Part shown: positions 6,746-13,707 of the stretch, one piece after another
How positions within the stretch are numbered: position 1 is the stretch's first letter
How the letters are laid out: the number at the start of each line of letters is the position of its first letter
Program-made: the position numbers and the translations under genes
The notes under the pieces: generated by a model
Told to the model about the DNA's origin: nothing
The model's input: the letters and a program-made list of their open reading frames with translations, nothing else
Database searches by the model: none
From: CAYLZW01 sp964388085
GTDB lineage: Bacteria; Myxococcota; UBA727; CAYLZW01
Assembly (NCBI GenBank): GCA_964388085.1
Contig: CAYLZW010000071.1
Coordinates: 1-22,009 of the forward strand
DNA length: 22,009 bases
Reading direction: 5' to 3'

Positions 6746-8997
6746 ATGACAGACAACTCCGACCTTCGCTCCCTCGACCTCTGCGCCATCGGGCTCGGGC
6801 AAGGCGGCGGCAACCTCGCGGCCGAGTGGCACCGGCGAGGCTACCGCTCGCTGCTCTTGAACACCGCCCGGGCCGACCTGCGCGCGCTCTCGCACCACGA
6901 GGGGCTCGACGTCCCCGAGAAGCTGTGGCTCGACATCGGCACGGACGGCAGCGAAGGCGCCGGCAAGGATCCCGAGTACGGCATGGCTTGCGTTCGCGCG
7001 CACGCGGAAGAGATCCGCGGCGCCGTCGAGAAGCAGCTAAGGGGCGCCGACGCGCTCTTGTTGTGCGCGGGTCTCGGCGGCGGCACCGGCTCGGCGCTCC
7101 CCGAGCTGGTGCGCGTGCTCGCGCCGCTCGACATCCCGTTCATCACGGTGACGTCGCTGCCCTCGAGCGCCGAGAGCGGCATCGCGAAGGTGAACGCGGT
7201 CAAGACCGTGAACGCGCTCGTCGGCGCGGACNNNNNNNNNNNNNNNNNNNNNNNNNNNNNNNNNNNNNNNNNNNNNNNNNNNNNNNNNNNNNNNNNNNNN
7301 NNNNNNNNNNNNNNNNNNNNNNNNNNNNNNNCGGCATCGCGAAGGTGAACGCGGTCAAGACCGTGAACGCGCTCGTCGGCGCGGACCTCGCCGGGCGCAT
7401 GTTCATCGACAACGACCGCTTGATGTCGTCGTTCCCGGAGCTCGATCTCGTCAGCTATTTCCCGGCGGTGAACGCGCGCGTGCTCGCGTCCCTCGACGAG
7501 CTGAACCGCCTGAACCGGCGCGGCGAGGTGTGGTCCATCCGCTCGTTCGACGGCGAGGACCTGCGCAAGGTGCTGCTCTCGGGCGGCGTGCTGCAGACGC
7601 ACGTGGCCAAGCTGAGCGCCGACGGCGCGCTCGACGTCGGCTATCTGGTCGACGTGGTGGGCGCCTGCGTGAACGGCGGCGACCACCTCGCGCAGGGCCT
7701 CGACATCGCCAAGACGGCCTACCTCGCGCTCGTGGTGGTCGGCCCCGAGAACGTGCTGCGCTCGACGACCATGCACGTCTTCGACGACGCCGTGCGAGAG
7801 CTCAAGCAGCGCACGGGCGGCGGCGCCGTCTACGAGGGGCTGTATGTCGCCCCCGACGACGCGCCGCTGAAGGCGTACGTGTTGAGCGCGTCCTTCTCGT
7901 TGCCCGAGCGCGTCGGCGCGCTGCTCGATGACGCGCGCGCCGAGGGCAGCCAGCTCGCGAAGAAGATCCAGGCGGACATCGCCCCGCTCGAGCTCGACAC
8001 GCTCGACGATCTCTCGCTCTTCCGCGCACCTTCTCGTCGAGCCGCGGCCCCGCGCGTGAAGCCACCCGAGCCGCGCCCGCTCGGCCAGCAGCTCGCGGCG
8101 CAGGTGCAGGAGCTGACGCGCCCCCGCGCGACGCTGTCGGGTGCGCCGGCGCCGGCCGCCGAGGACAGCGCCCCCGCGCCGAGCCCCGCCGCACAGGAGA
8201 CCGAGAGCGCTCCCCCGGAGCGCTCCGACGCCTACCGGCCGCGCGTGGGGACCGGGCGCTACGACGACGAGGAAGAGCTCGAGCCGACGCGTGTCGCCGA
8301 GGAGCGCGAGGCGGCCGCCCTGAAGGTTGGCCTGCGCGGGGCGGCGCCGTCCCTCGTCGATCCCACCAGCCAGCTCGCGCGCCCCATCGTGGAAGAGACC
8401 GAGGCGGTCGCTGCCGCGCCGTCGGCGGCGCCCGCGCCGGTGGCGATGAAGTCCGTGAAGAAGCCGACGCCGGTGCGCCCGCAGACGAACCGCGCGGCGC
8501 TCCTGCCCGAGGACGCGAAGGTCGCGTACGACCTGCCCGAGCCGACCGCCGCTGATCTCGCCGGCTACGATGAGGTAGGCGCCGACGACGAGAGCCCCAT
8601 GACCGATCCGCAGGCGCGCGCGCCGTTCTTGCACCGACCGGTCACCGACGATTCGTCGGACAGCAAGACCAGGACGGACGCTCGTCCGACCTGGATGAAC
8701 GACGCCGCCGCAGCGCTCAGCTCGGTGAACGGCGACAGCGGGAGCGAGATCCAGTCCGTGTACGAAGACCTGGTCGAGCGCTTCCGCCAGGCCGCCGACA
8801 AGCGCGACCGCGAGCGCGTCGGCCGCCGGCTCGTCGACGACTCCATGGCGGATGACGTCGAGGTGCGCGCCCTCGCCGTGTGGGCGATGGTGAAGCTCGC
8901 GGATCCGGGCTTCAAGCGAGCGTTGACGAGGTGCCAGAGCGACGGCAACCCCGAGATCGCCCGCATGGCACGCGAGGGCGCCGCCAAGCTGGTGTGA
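6746..8997 (+). CDS. Tubulin/FtsZ-superfamily GTPase with long C-terminal extension (interrupted by assembly gap)
   Basis: As written the frame is broken by 100 Ns. Collapsing the 55-base duplicate that flanks them gives one continuous 698-residue protein. Residues 1-375 carry tubulin/FtsZ landmarks in order: an N-terminal glycine loop AIGLGQGGGNLA (14-25), LLLNTARADL (36-45), the signature GLGGGTGS (109-116), FIDNDRL (168-174, compare FtsZ/CetZ NDKL/NDxx), and FDGEDLRKVL (216-225), whose D217 and D220 align with the T7-loop aspartates of FtsZ (VDFADVR). It should therefore bind GTP and may polymerise. A Pro/Ala-rich linker (about 380-600) leads to an 80-residue helical, HEAT-like tail. No FtsA/ZipA-binding C-terminal peptide of ordinary FtsZ is visible and no cell-division genes are nearby. 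It is more like CetZ or other divergent FtsZ-like proteins than cell-division FtsZ. It is co-directional with the pseudo-receiver gene 14 bases upstream. Confidence 0.8.
7177..7386 (+). repeat. Assembly-derived 55-base direct duplicate flanking the N gap
   Basis: Bases 7177-7231 are identical to 7332-7386 (beginning CGGCATCGCGAAGGTGAACG), and each copy abuts the N run. The copies encode the same peptide, GIAKVNAVKTVNALVGAD. The offset is 155 bases, which shifts the frame by two; removing 155 bases rejoins the upstream and downstream parts of the GTPase frame. This is best read as the unmerged overlap of two contigs, not as a biological repeat. Confidence 0.9.
7232..7331. other. Scaffold gap of exactly 100 Ns (probably zero real length)
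   Basis: A run of exactly 100 unknown bases, a common default for gaps of unknown size. Because both sides carry the same 55 bases, no sequence is likely to be missing. Confidence 0.95.
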
Positions 8998-9041
8998 GCG
9001 ACGGGCGCGCGACGGACGCGCGACGGGCACGCGACGGAGCC
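8998..9041. repeat. Four 11-base tandem repeats between convergent genes
   Basis: Directly after the GTPase stop there are four consecutive 11-mers: GCGACGGGCGC, GCGACGGACGC, GCGACGGGCAC and GCGACGGAGCC. The array ends one base before the stop triplet of the convergent gene at 9043. The consensus is GCGACGGRCRC. The unit equals about one helical turn. No T-tract is present, so a simple intrinsic terminator is not supported. Confidence 0.85.
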
Positions 9042-9042
9042 G

Positions 9043-9996
9043 TCAGCGCTCGACGTCGCTCAAGTCTCGCCACAGCGACGCGGCATCGAAGACCTCGAGG
9101 GGCACGAGGCCGGCGCTCGCCAGCAGACGATCGAGGGCGGCGCGGTCCGCCGCCTCCTCGAGGCGCTCATGGCGCGCCAGCCGGTGCGCGAGGATCCACA
9201 GCGAGAGTGACGTCGTCACGGCCGACGCCTCGGCCGCCTCGACGAGCGCGCCGTCTGTGTGCTCGAGCGCTCCGCGCAGGCGCAGCAGCGAGGCCAGGCG
9301 CGGGTCGAGGGCGCGACGCTCGATCACGCGCTCGGCCACGTCGCCGAGCTCGGCCTCGCGGACGACGCCGCAGCCTTCGGCGAGATCGAGCGTGCCCTCG
9401 AGGACGACGGCGCCGGCCGGGAGGTCCGCGGGCACGGAGAGCGCGTGCGCGAGGTCGTCGAGCGCCAACAGCTCGCGGGCCACCTGCTCGAGCGCGAGCG
9501 CCAGCGGGCGAACGTCCTCCGGCGTCGCCTCGGCCCGCAGCCGCTCCTCGCTCGCGATGTCGCCCGACGACAGGGCCGCGTCCAGCAGACGCGAGAAGCC
9601 GCCGCCGGCGGCGCCCACCTGCTCGTCGATGCGGCGCAGCGCGCGCGAGAGATCGGCCAGATCGGCGTTGGCGCTCGGCCGTCGGCTCGCAAGCAGCAGC
9701 AGCGATCGTTGCGCGGGCACGAGGGCCTGCGGCTCGTCACAGAACAGGGCCGTGGCGGCGATGAAGCGAGCGGCCACCTCGTCGATCCAGAGCAGGCTCT
9801 GCTCGTCGGAGGCGCCCGCCAGCGGGGCGCGCGTCAACGTGGACATCAGCTCGCGAAGGGGACGTGGCATGGGGAGGCTGGCCCAGGCCCCGGGCGGCTC
9901 GCCGGGCGAGAAAGGAAGCGCCCCGCGTCCAAGGCGCCGGCTCGAGCGCTGCGCGGATCGCGGCGCCGAGGGCAGGGGGAGCCAGGAGGGCTTCAT
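9043..9996 (-). CDS. Conserved-looking helical protein of unknown function
   Basis: 317 residues, not recognised. It is rich in Ala, Leu, Arg and Glu, and looks almost wholly helical from about residue 45, with no transmembrane segment, signal peptide or catalytic motif that I can see. The first 45 residues are Arg/Pro/Ser-rich and probably disordered. ATG 9996 was chosen because GGTAGGGT precedes it; a shorter start at 9870 (MPRPLRELMSTL, 275 residues) is also possible and would drop the disordered head. It lies 47 bases downstream of the AgmX-domain kinase gene on the same strand, so co-expression is likely and it could be a partner or substrate of that kinase (inference). Codon use shows the strong third-position GC of its neighbours, supporting a real gene. 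Confidence 0.65.
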   Translation of the reverse strand: MKPSWLPLPSAPRSAQRSSRRLGRGALPFSPGEPPGAWASLPMPRPLRELMSTLTRAPLAGASDEQSLLWIDEVAARFIAATALFCDEPQALVPAQRSLLLLASRRPSANADLADLSRALRRIDEQVGAAGGGFSRLLDAALSSGDIASEERLRAEATPEDVRPLALALEQVARELLALDDLAHALSVPADLPAGAVVLEGTLDLAEGCGVVREAELGDVAERVIERRALDPRLASLLRLRGALEHTDGALVEAAEASAVTTSLSLWILAHRLARHERLEEAADRAALDRLLASAGLVPLEVFDAASLWRDLSDVER

Positions 9997-10043
9997 ACCC
10001 TACCTATCCACCGGGCGTGGCCTTTGGCCCGCTCCGACGTCGC

Positions 10044-12149
10044 TCAAAGCGTAGGGCGGAGATCGTAGGTGTAGCGGAACTGAAGGGGGGCGCCGGAGAA
10101 CGGCGGAAAGCTCCAGCCGCGCGCGAGCCCCTCGAGGCACTTCACGAGCTCGGGCGCGTCCCCGAAGCTGTGCTCCGCCGTGTCCACCGCGGACACCTCG
10201 CCGTTCGGCTGGATCTCGACGTCGAGCACGACGACGCCCGCGGCGTCCGGGCGCTGCTTCAGCACGTGCGTCTCGTAGCACGCGCGGGCCTCCCGGCGGG
10301 TCTGTCCGGCGGCGAGGCGGAGCTGCCCATCGCTGAGCGGCGAGCTCGCGTCGGCGGACGGGAGCGCCTCCTTGGCGGCGGCCTTTGGCGCCTGCTTCGG
10401 CTTCTCCGGCGGGCGCTTGCGCTTTCGCTTCGCGGCGGGGCGCGCGTCCGATCCCCGGGCGCGCTCGAGGTGCTGCTCGTAGTTCTCGAGCAGCGCTCTG
10501 TCCTCGTCCGTCAGATCGTCGCGCCCCCACAAGCGCTCGAGCGTGGCGCGCGCCGGCTTCTCCCGCTTGGCCTCGACGAGCGCGCGCGCCTTCATCAGCA
10601 GGGCCGTCTTGTCGTCGGGGCGCTCCGCCAGCGCAGCGTCGAGCACGGCCCAGGCGCGGCGGGTGTTGTCGTTGTTCAAGTGCTCCTGCGCCTGGCGCAG
10701 CAGCAGCGTGAAGGCCTCGTCGTGTGGATCGATGCGCGGCAGCGGCGGCGGCGGCTCACCCTCGAGCTCGAGCGATCCTGCCCAGCCCGGCACGAGCTGG
10801 AAGGCGGCGAACAGCACGACGGCGCCAAACAGCAGCGAGGCGAGCGCGGCCCGAAGGCGCCTCTTCGAGCGCAGCTCGAGGGCGAGATCGTCGAGCTCGT
10901 CCTCGAGCCCGTCGCCGAGCTCCGGCACGGTGGTGGTGAGCGGCGTCGAGCGCTGCCCGGGAGGCTCATCGAAGAACGTGAGGCTCTCTCCGAAGGCCGG
11001 CGTCGAGGCGGAGCTGCGCTCGAGCAGCTCGAGCGTCGCCTGCGCGTGGCGCGGGCGCTCGTTCGGGTCCTTCTTCAGCAGCGCGTCGATGATGACCAGC
11101 AGATCGCGCGGGATCTCGCCGTTGCGGATCTGGCGCGGGTCGGGCACGGCGGCCTCGACGTGCTGGCGCAGGATCACGAAGGTCTTGTCCCCGGTGAAGG
11201 GAGGGCGCCCCGTCAGCATCTCGAAGAGCAACAGCCCGGCGCCGTAGAGATCGCTGCGCCCGTCGACGGTGTGTCCGGAGATCTGCTCGGGGCTCATGTA
11301 CTGCGGCGTGCCCATGAGCATGCCGGTCTGCGTCAGGCGGGTGTCGTTCTCCCGCTTGCTGATGCCGAAGTCGACGAGGAAGATCTTGCCCTCGTCGGAG
11401 AGCAGCACGTTGGCGGGCTTGATGTCGCGGTGGATGACGCCGCGCTCGTGCGCGTAGCCGAGCGCCTCGACGACGGTGCGGAACACGCGCCGCGCGAGCT
11501 CGATGTCGAGCGCCCCCCTCTCGTCGATGAGCGCCTCGATCGACTGCCCGGCCACGTACTTCATGACGAGGAAGTGGTCGTCGCCCTCGCGCGCGAAGGT
11601 CACGAGCGGGACGATGGCGGGGTGGTCGAGCGCGGCGAGCGAGCGCGCCTCCTGCACGAAGCGCTCGCGGATGTCCGGCTCGCGGGACAGCGCCGCCGGG
11701 AGCACCTTGACCGCGACCTCCTGGCCGCTCAGGTCGTCGCGCGCGAGATAGACCGAGCCCATGCCACCCTCGCCGAGGCGCCGCACCGCTCGGTACTGCC
11801 GTAGCAGCAGCGCGCCGGGCGGGAAGCGCTCGGCCTCGTCGGCGTCGCGCAGGGCGGGCTGCGTGGGCGCGTCGTGCGCCGCGGCTGGCTGCGCGAGCGG
11901 GACGCCCGGGGTCGTCCTGGCCTCGGAGCGCTCCTCGCGGGATCGGCCGGCGGGCGCCGGCGTCGGCTCGGGGCGCTCGGACTTGGTGGCGCTCGGATCG
12001 GCGAAGGTCACCGGCATCGGCGCGCCCATCAGGGTCGAGCCCGCGTCCACCGGCGGCAGCGACGGCGTCCCGCAGCGCGGACAGTGCTGCGCCGCGGCGG
12101 GCAACGCCACGCCGCACTTTCTACAAGGCGTCTCGACCGGCTGCGTCAT
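10044..12149 (-). CDS. Zinc-ribbon Ser/Thr kinase with transmembrane segment, TPR-like region and AgmX/TonB-like C-terminus
   Basis: 701 residues. C9/C12 and C23/C26 (CRKCG, CPRCG) form a zinc ribbon. After a Pro-rich linker comes a Hanks-type kinase (about 115-378): LGEGGMG loop at 125-131, K148 in AVKVL, HRDIKPAN with H240-D242, DFG 260-262 and SPE 286-288, so it should be active. A basic stretch (RSKRR) precedes one membrane helix at about 434-454. Beyond it lie a TPR-like helical segment (about 475-570), a Lys/Arg/Pro-rich linker, and a final domain of about 90 residues (ACYETHV, GVVVLDVEIQPNGEV, GWSFPPFSG) like the AgmX/PglI or TonB C-terminal domain. Kinase domain inside and sensor/effector domain in the periplasm is the likely topology. 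The start at 12149 has a strong GGGAGG; an upstream in-frame start would lack one. The unknown helical gene follows 47 bases downstream. Confidence 0.9.
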   Translation of the reverse strand: MTQPVETPCRKCGVALPAAAQHCPRCGTPSLPPVDAGSTLMGAPMPVTFADPSATKSERPEPTPAPAGRSREERSEARTTPGVPLAQPAAAHDAPTQPALRDADEAERFPPGALLLRQYRAVRRLGEGGMGSVYLARDDLSGQEVAVKVLPAALSREPDIRERFVQEARSLAALDHPAIVPLVTFAREGDDHFLVMKYVAGQSIEALIDERGALDIELARRVFRTVVEALGYAHERGVIHRDIKPANVLLSDEGKIFLVDFGISKRENDTRLTQTGMLMGTPQYMSPEQISGHTVDGRSDLYGAGLLLFEMLTGRPPFTGDKTFVILRQHVEAAVPDPRQIRNGEIPRDLLVIIDALLKKDPNERPRHAQATLELLERSSASTPAFGESLTFFDEPPGQRSTPLTTTVPELGDGLEDELDDLALELRSKRRLRAALASLLFGAVVLFAAFQLVPGWAGSLELEGEPPPPLPRIDPHDEAFTLLLRQAQEHLNNDNTRRAWAVLDAALAERPDDKTALLMKARALVEAKREKPARATLERLWGRDDLTDEDRALLENYEQHLERARGSDARPAAKRKRKRPPEKPKQAPKAAAKEALPSADASSPLSDGQLRLAAGQTRREARACYETHVLKQRPDAAGVVVLDVEIQPNGEVSAVDTAEHSFGDAPELVKCLEGLARGWSFPPFSGAPLQFRYTYDLRPTL

Positions 12150-12151
12150 GA

Positions 12152-12157
12152 CCTCCC
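12152..12157 (-). promoter_or_regulatory. Ribosome-binding site of the AgmX-domain kinase
   Basis: GGGAGG on the minus strand lies 2 bases before the ATG at 12149 (CTCGGGAGGTCATG). It decides this start over the upstream in-frame start at 12188. Confidence 0.7.
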
Positions 12158-12212
12158 GAGGATGACAAGCCCGACGTCCCAGGGCCACAAACCACGCGCC
12201 CGTCTACGACGT

Positions 12213-12222
12213 TCCCGCGGGA
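12213..12222. other. TCCCGCGGGA palindrome between the divergent kinase gene and rnpB
   Basis: A perfect 10-bp palindrome sits between two direct copies of GACGTTC (12208-12214 and 12221-12227). It lies 64 bases upstream of the kinase start and about 130 bases upstream of rnpB. It could be a regulator site, but in GC-rich DNA a 10-bp palindrome is weak evidence. Nothing else recognisable was seen in 12158-12325. Confidence 0.25.
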
Positions 12223-12325
12223 CGTTCGCTTCGCACCGGCAGCGAGATCCCAGAACAGTGCCTCCGAGGCATCGACACCGATCTGCCGCTGCATGCGAAA
12301 CCAGCGCGTGACCGGTGCCGGTGCT

Positions 12326-12331
12326 TACGGT
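12326..12331 (+). promoter_or_regulatory. Putative -10 box (TACGGT) of rnpB
   Basis: GCT-TACGGT lies 16 bases before the first base of the P1 stem of RNase P RNA, so transcription would begin near 12338. The form matches other TANNNT boxes in the window. No -35 consensus is visible. Confidence 0.35.
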
Positions 12332-12347
12332 AGCTGAACGCATCCGC

Positions 12348-12763
12348 CGCAGGAGGACAGGCGGTCGCCGGCTTGGGGCATTTGCTTCAGGCGGGAGGAA
12401 AGTCCGGGCTCCATAGAGCGAGGGTGCCGGTTAACGACCGGTCAGGGTGATCTGAAGGAAAGTGCCACAGAAACCACACCTCCCTCGCGGCCCGCACCGG
12501 CTTCGGCCACGCGGGGCTCCCCGAGGGGAAGGGCGAACCGGTGCGGTAAGAGCGCACCGCGCGCGCGGAGACAAGCGCGGCACGGCAAACCCCACCCGGA
12601 GCAAGGTCGAGTGGATCCACGGCGGCGAGAGCCGTCACGCGTGGCTCGCGCGGGATCCCTGAGAACCGCTGGAGGGCGTCGGCAACGGCGCCCCTAGAGG
12701 AATGACCGTCACGCGGCCAGGGCGACCTGGTCGCGCACAGAACCCGGCTTACGGCCTCCTGCG
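12348..12763 (+). ncRNA. rnpB: RNase P RNA, bacterial type A
   Basis: This is the catalytic RNA that trims the 5' leader from pre-tRNAs. The ends pair to form helix P1: CGCAGGAGG at 12348-12356 with CCTCCTGCG at 12755-12763. Hallmark conserved segments appear in order: GAGGAAAGTCCGGGCTCC, then GGAAAGTGCCACAGAAA, GGCAAACCCCACC, AGAGGAATGACCGTCACG and AGAACCCGGCTTACGGCCTC near the 3' end. The length of about 416 nucleotides fits type A RNAs of GC-rich Proteobacteria and Myxococcota. It is followed 9 bases later by a strong intrinsic terminator. Mature ends may differ by some bases from the P1 boundaries given. Confidence 0.97.
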
Positions 12764-12772
12764 ACGGAAGAG

Positions 12773-12812
12773 GCCCCGGACAGGATCGTGAGATCCGGTC
12801 CGGGGCTTTTTT
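12773..12812 (+). terminator. Intrinsic terminator of rnpB
   Basis: A GC-rich stem pairs GCCCCGGAC with GTCCGGGGC, continued by GGATC/GATCC across an A-G mismatch, with a GTGA loop, and is followed by TTTTTT at 12807-12812. It is a strong Rho-independent terminator that isolates rnpB from the phosphatase gene 70 bases downstream. Confidence 0.95.
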
Positions 12813-12869
12813 GCCACGTAGGGCTTGGCCGAGCGAACAGAAGCTCGATCGCGCCGAAGGCTCAAGGCA

Positions 12870-12875
12870 TACAAT
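12870..12875 (+). promoter_or_regulatory. Putative -10 box (TACAAT) of the PP2C phosphatase
   Basis: GCA-TACAAT is followed by six bases (GCGCCG) and the ATG at 12882. The predicted start site coincides with the ATG, implying a leaderless mRNA. There is no Shine-Dalgarno sequence and no -35 match. Confidence 0.45.
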
Positions 12876-12881
12876 GCGCCG

Positions 12882-13661
12882 ATGCTCGATGTGGCCGTGC
12901 GCAGCGACGTGGGAGTGCAGCGCTCGATCAACGAGGACCACTACCGCGTGAACAACACGCTCGGCCTCTACGTCGTGTGTGACGGCATGGGCGGGCACGC
13001 CGGCGGAGAGCTCGCCTCGCGCCTCGCCGCGGAGGCCATCGAGAGCTTCGTGCGCGACACGCGCGCAGGCCGGGTGCAGGAGCTGCCCTACCGCGTCGAC
13101 GAGACCCTGTCGCGGGAGGCGAACCGCCTCTCCATGGCCTTTCGCGTCGCGAACCGGGCGGTGTTCGAGACCGCCGCCGCGAACGTCGCCCTCGCCGGCA
13201 TGGGCTCGACCGGGGTCGCCGCGCTCGTGCAGGCCGGCGCGCTGACCATCGCGCACGTCGGGGACAGCCGCGCCTACCGCTTTCGGGACGGTCGCCTGAG
13301 GCGGCTCACGCGCGATCACAGCTACGTCAACGAGCTCGTCGACGAAGGCGGCCTGAGCGCCGAGGAGGCGGAGCGTCACCCCGAGCGCAACGCCATCACG
13401 CGCGCGCTCGGGGTCGCGGACGACGTGCGCGTGACGACCACCAGCGATCGTCTCGCGCCGGGTGAGCTGCTGCTGCTCTGCAGCGACGGGCTCACCGACT
13501 GCGTCAGCGAGCGCAAGATCAGCGAAGCCATCGAGGATGCCTTGGGCCGCGCGGAGGGCGGGCTCCGCCTCGAGTGGCTCGCGCAGGAGCTCGTTCGCCT
13601 GGCGAACCGCGGCGGAGGCACGGACAACATCACCGTGCTGCTCGTGCGCCGCGCCGGCTGA
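12882..13661 (+). CDS. PP2C-family Ser/Thr protein phosphatase
   Basis: 259 residues, the typical length of a minimal bacterial PP2C. The metal-binding and catalytic motifs are all present: RSINEDH (14-20), VCDGMGGHAGG with D34 (32-42), GDSRAYRF (127-134), CSDGLTD with D202 (200-206) and GGGTDNITVLLV with D248 (244-255). It removes phosphate from Ser/Thr residues using two or three Mn/Mg ions, and is probably the counterpart of the Hanks kinases at 10044 and 15255. The frame is open to a TTG at 12825, but the extra residues are Arg-rich, the PP2C fold starts at ATG 12882, and the preceding terminator ends at 12812, leaving no room for a promoter. A TACAAT box 6 bases before the ATG suggests a leaderless transcript. 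There is no transmembrane segment, so it is cytoplasmic. Confidence 0.93.
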   Translation: MLDVAVRSDVGVQRSINEDHYRVNNTLGLYVVCDGMGGHAGGELASRLAAEAIESFVRDTRAGRVQELPYRVDETLSREANRLSMAFRVANRAVFETAAANVALAGMGSTGVAALVQAGALTIAHVGDSRAYRFRDGRLRRLTRDHSYVNELVDEGGLSAEEAERHPERNAITRALGVADDVRVTTTSDRLAPGELLLLCSDGLTDCVSERKISEAIEDALGRAEGGLRLEWLAQELVRLANRGGGTDNITVLLVRRAG

Positions 13662-13695
13662 CGACGAACACGGCCGGAAAACGCCACAGTCGCGC

Positions 13696-13701
13696 TACTG
13701 T
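13696..13701 (+). promoter_or_regulatory. Putative -10 box (TACTGT) of the 485-residue lipoprotein gene
   Basis: GC-TACTGT is followed by six bases (CGCGGC) and the ATG at 13708, the same arrangement as at 12870 and 3524. No Shine-Dalgarno sequence is present. It lies in the 46-base gap after the phosphatase stop. Confidence 0.4.
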
Positions 13702-13707
13702 CGCGGC

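Noticed and set aside
7177..7386. 55-base direct repeat as a mobile-element target duplication or biological repeat
   Set aside because: Both copies abut the N run, and removing one restores a reading frame; contig overlap explains it fully.
6841..9030. Very long minus-strand open frame opposite the GTPase gene
   Set aside because: High-GC shadow: the translation is Arg/His/Ala-rich with no family motifs, and it also runs through the N gap.
10000..12117. Overlapping minus-strand frames of 176 and 383 residues within the kinase gene
   Set aside because: They are alternative frames of the kinase with Arg-rich, motif-free translations.
12150..12325. Possible tRNA or riboswitch upstream of rnpB
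   Set aside because: No cloverleaf, conserved T-loop sequence or known aptamer motif could be found.
12462..12662. Small open frame inside rnpB
   Set aside because: The region is conserved RNase P RNA; the peptide is a chance product of a structured RNA gene.
12825..12881. TTG-initiated extension of the PP2C
   Set aside because: It starts 12 bases after the rnpB terminator, adds only basic residues, and has no ribosome-binding site.
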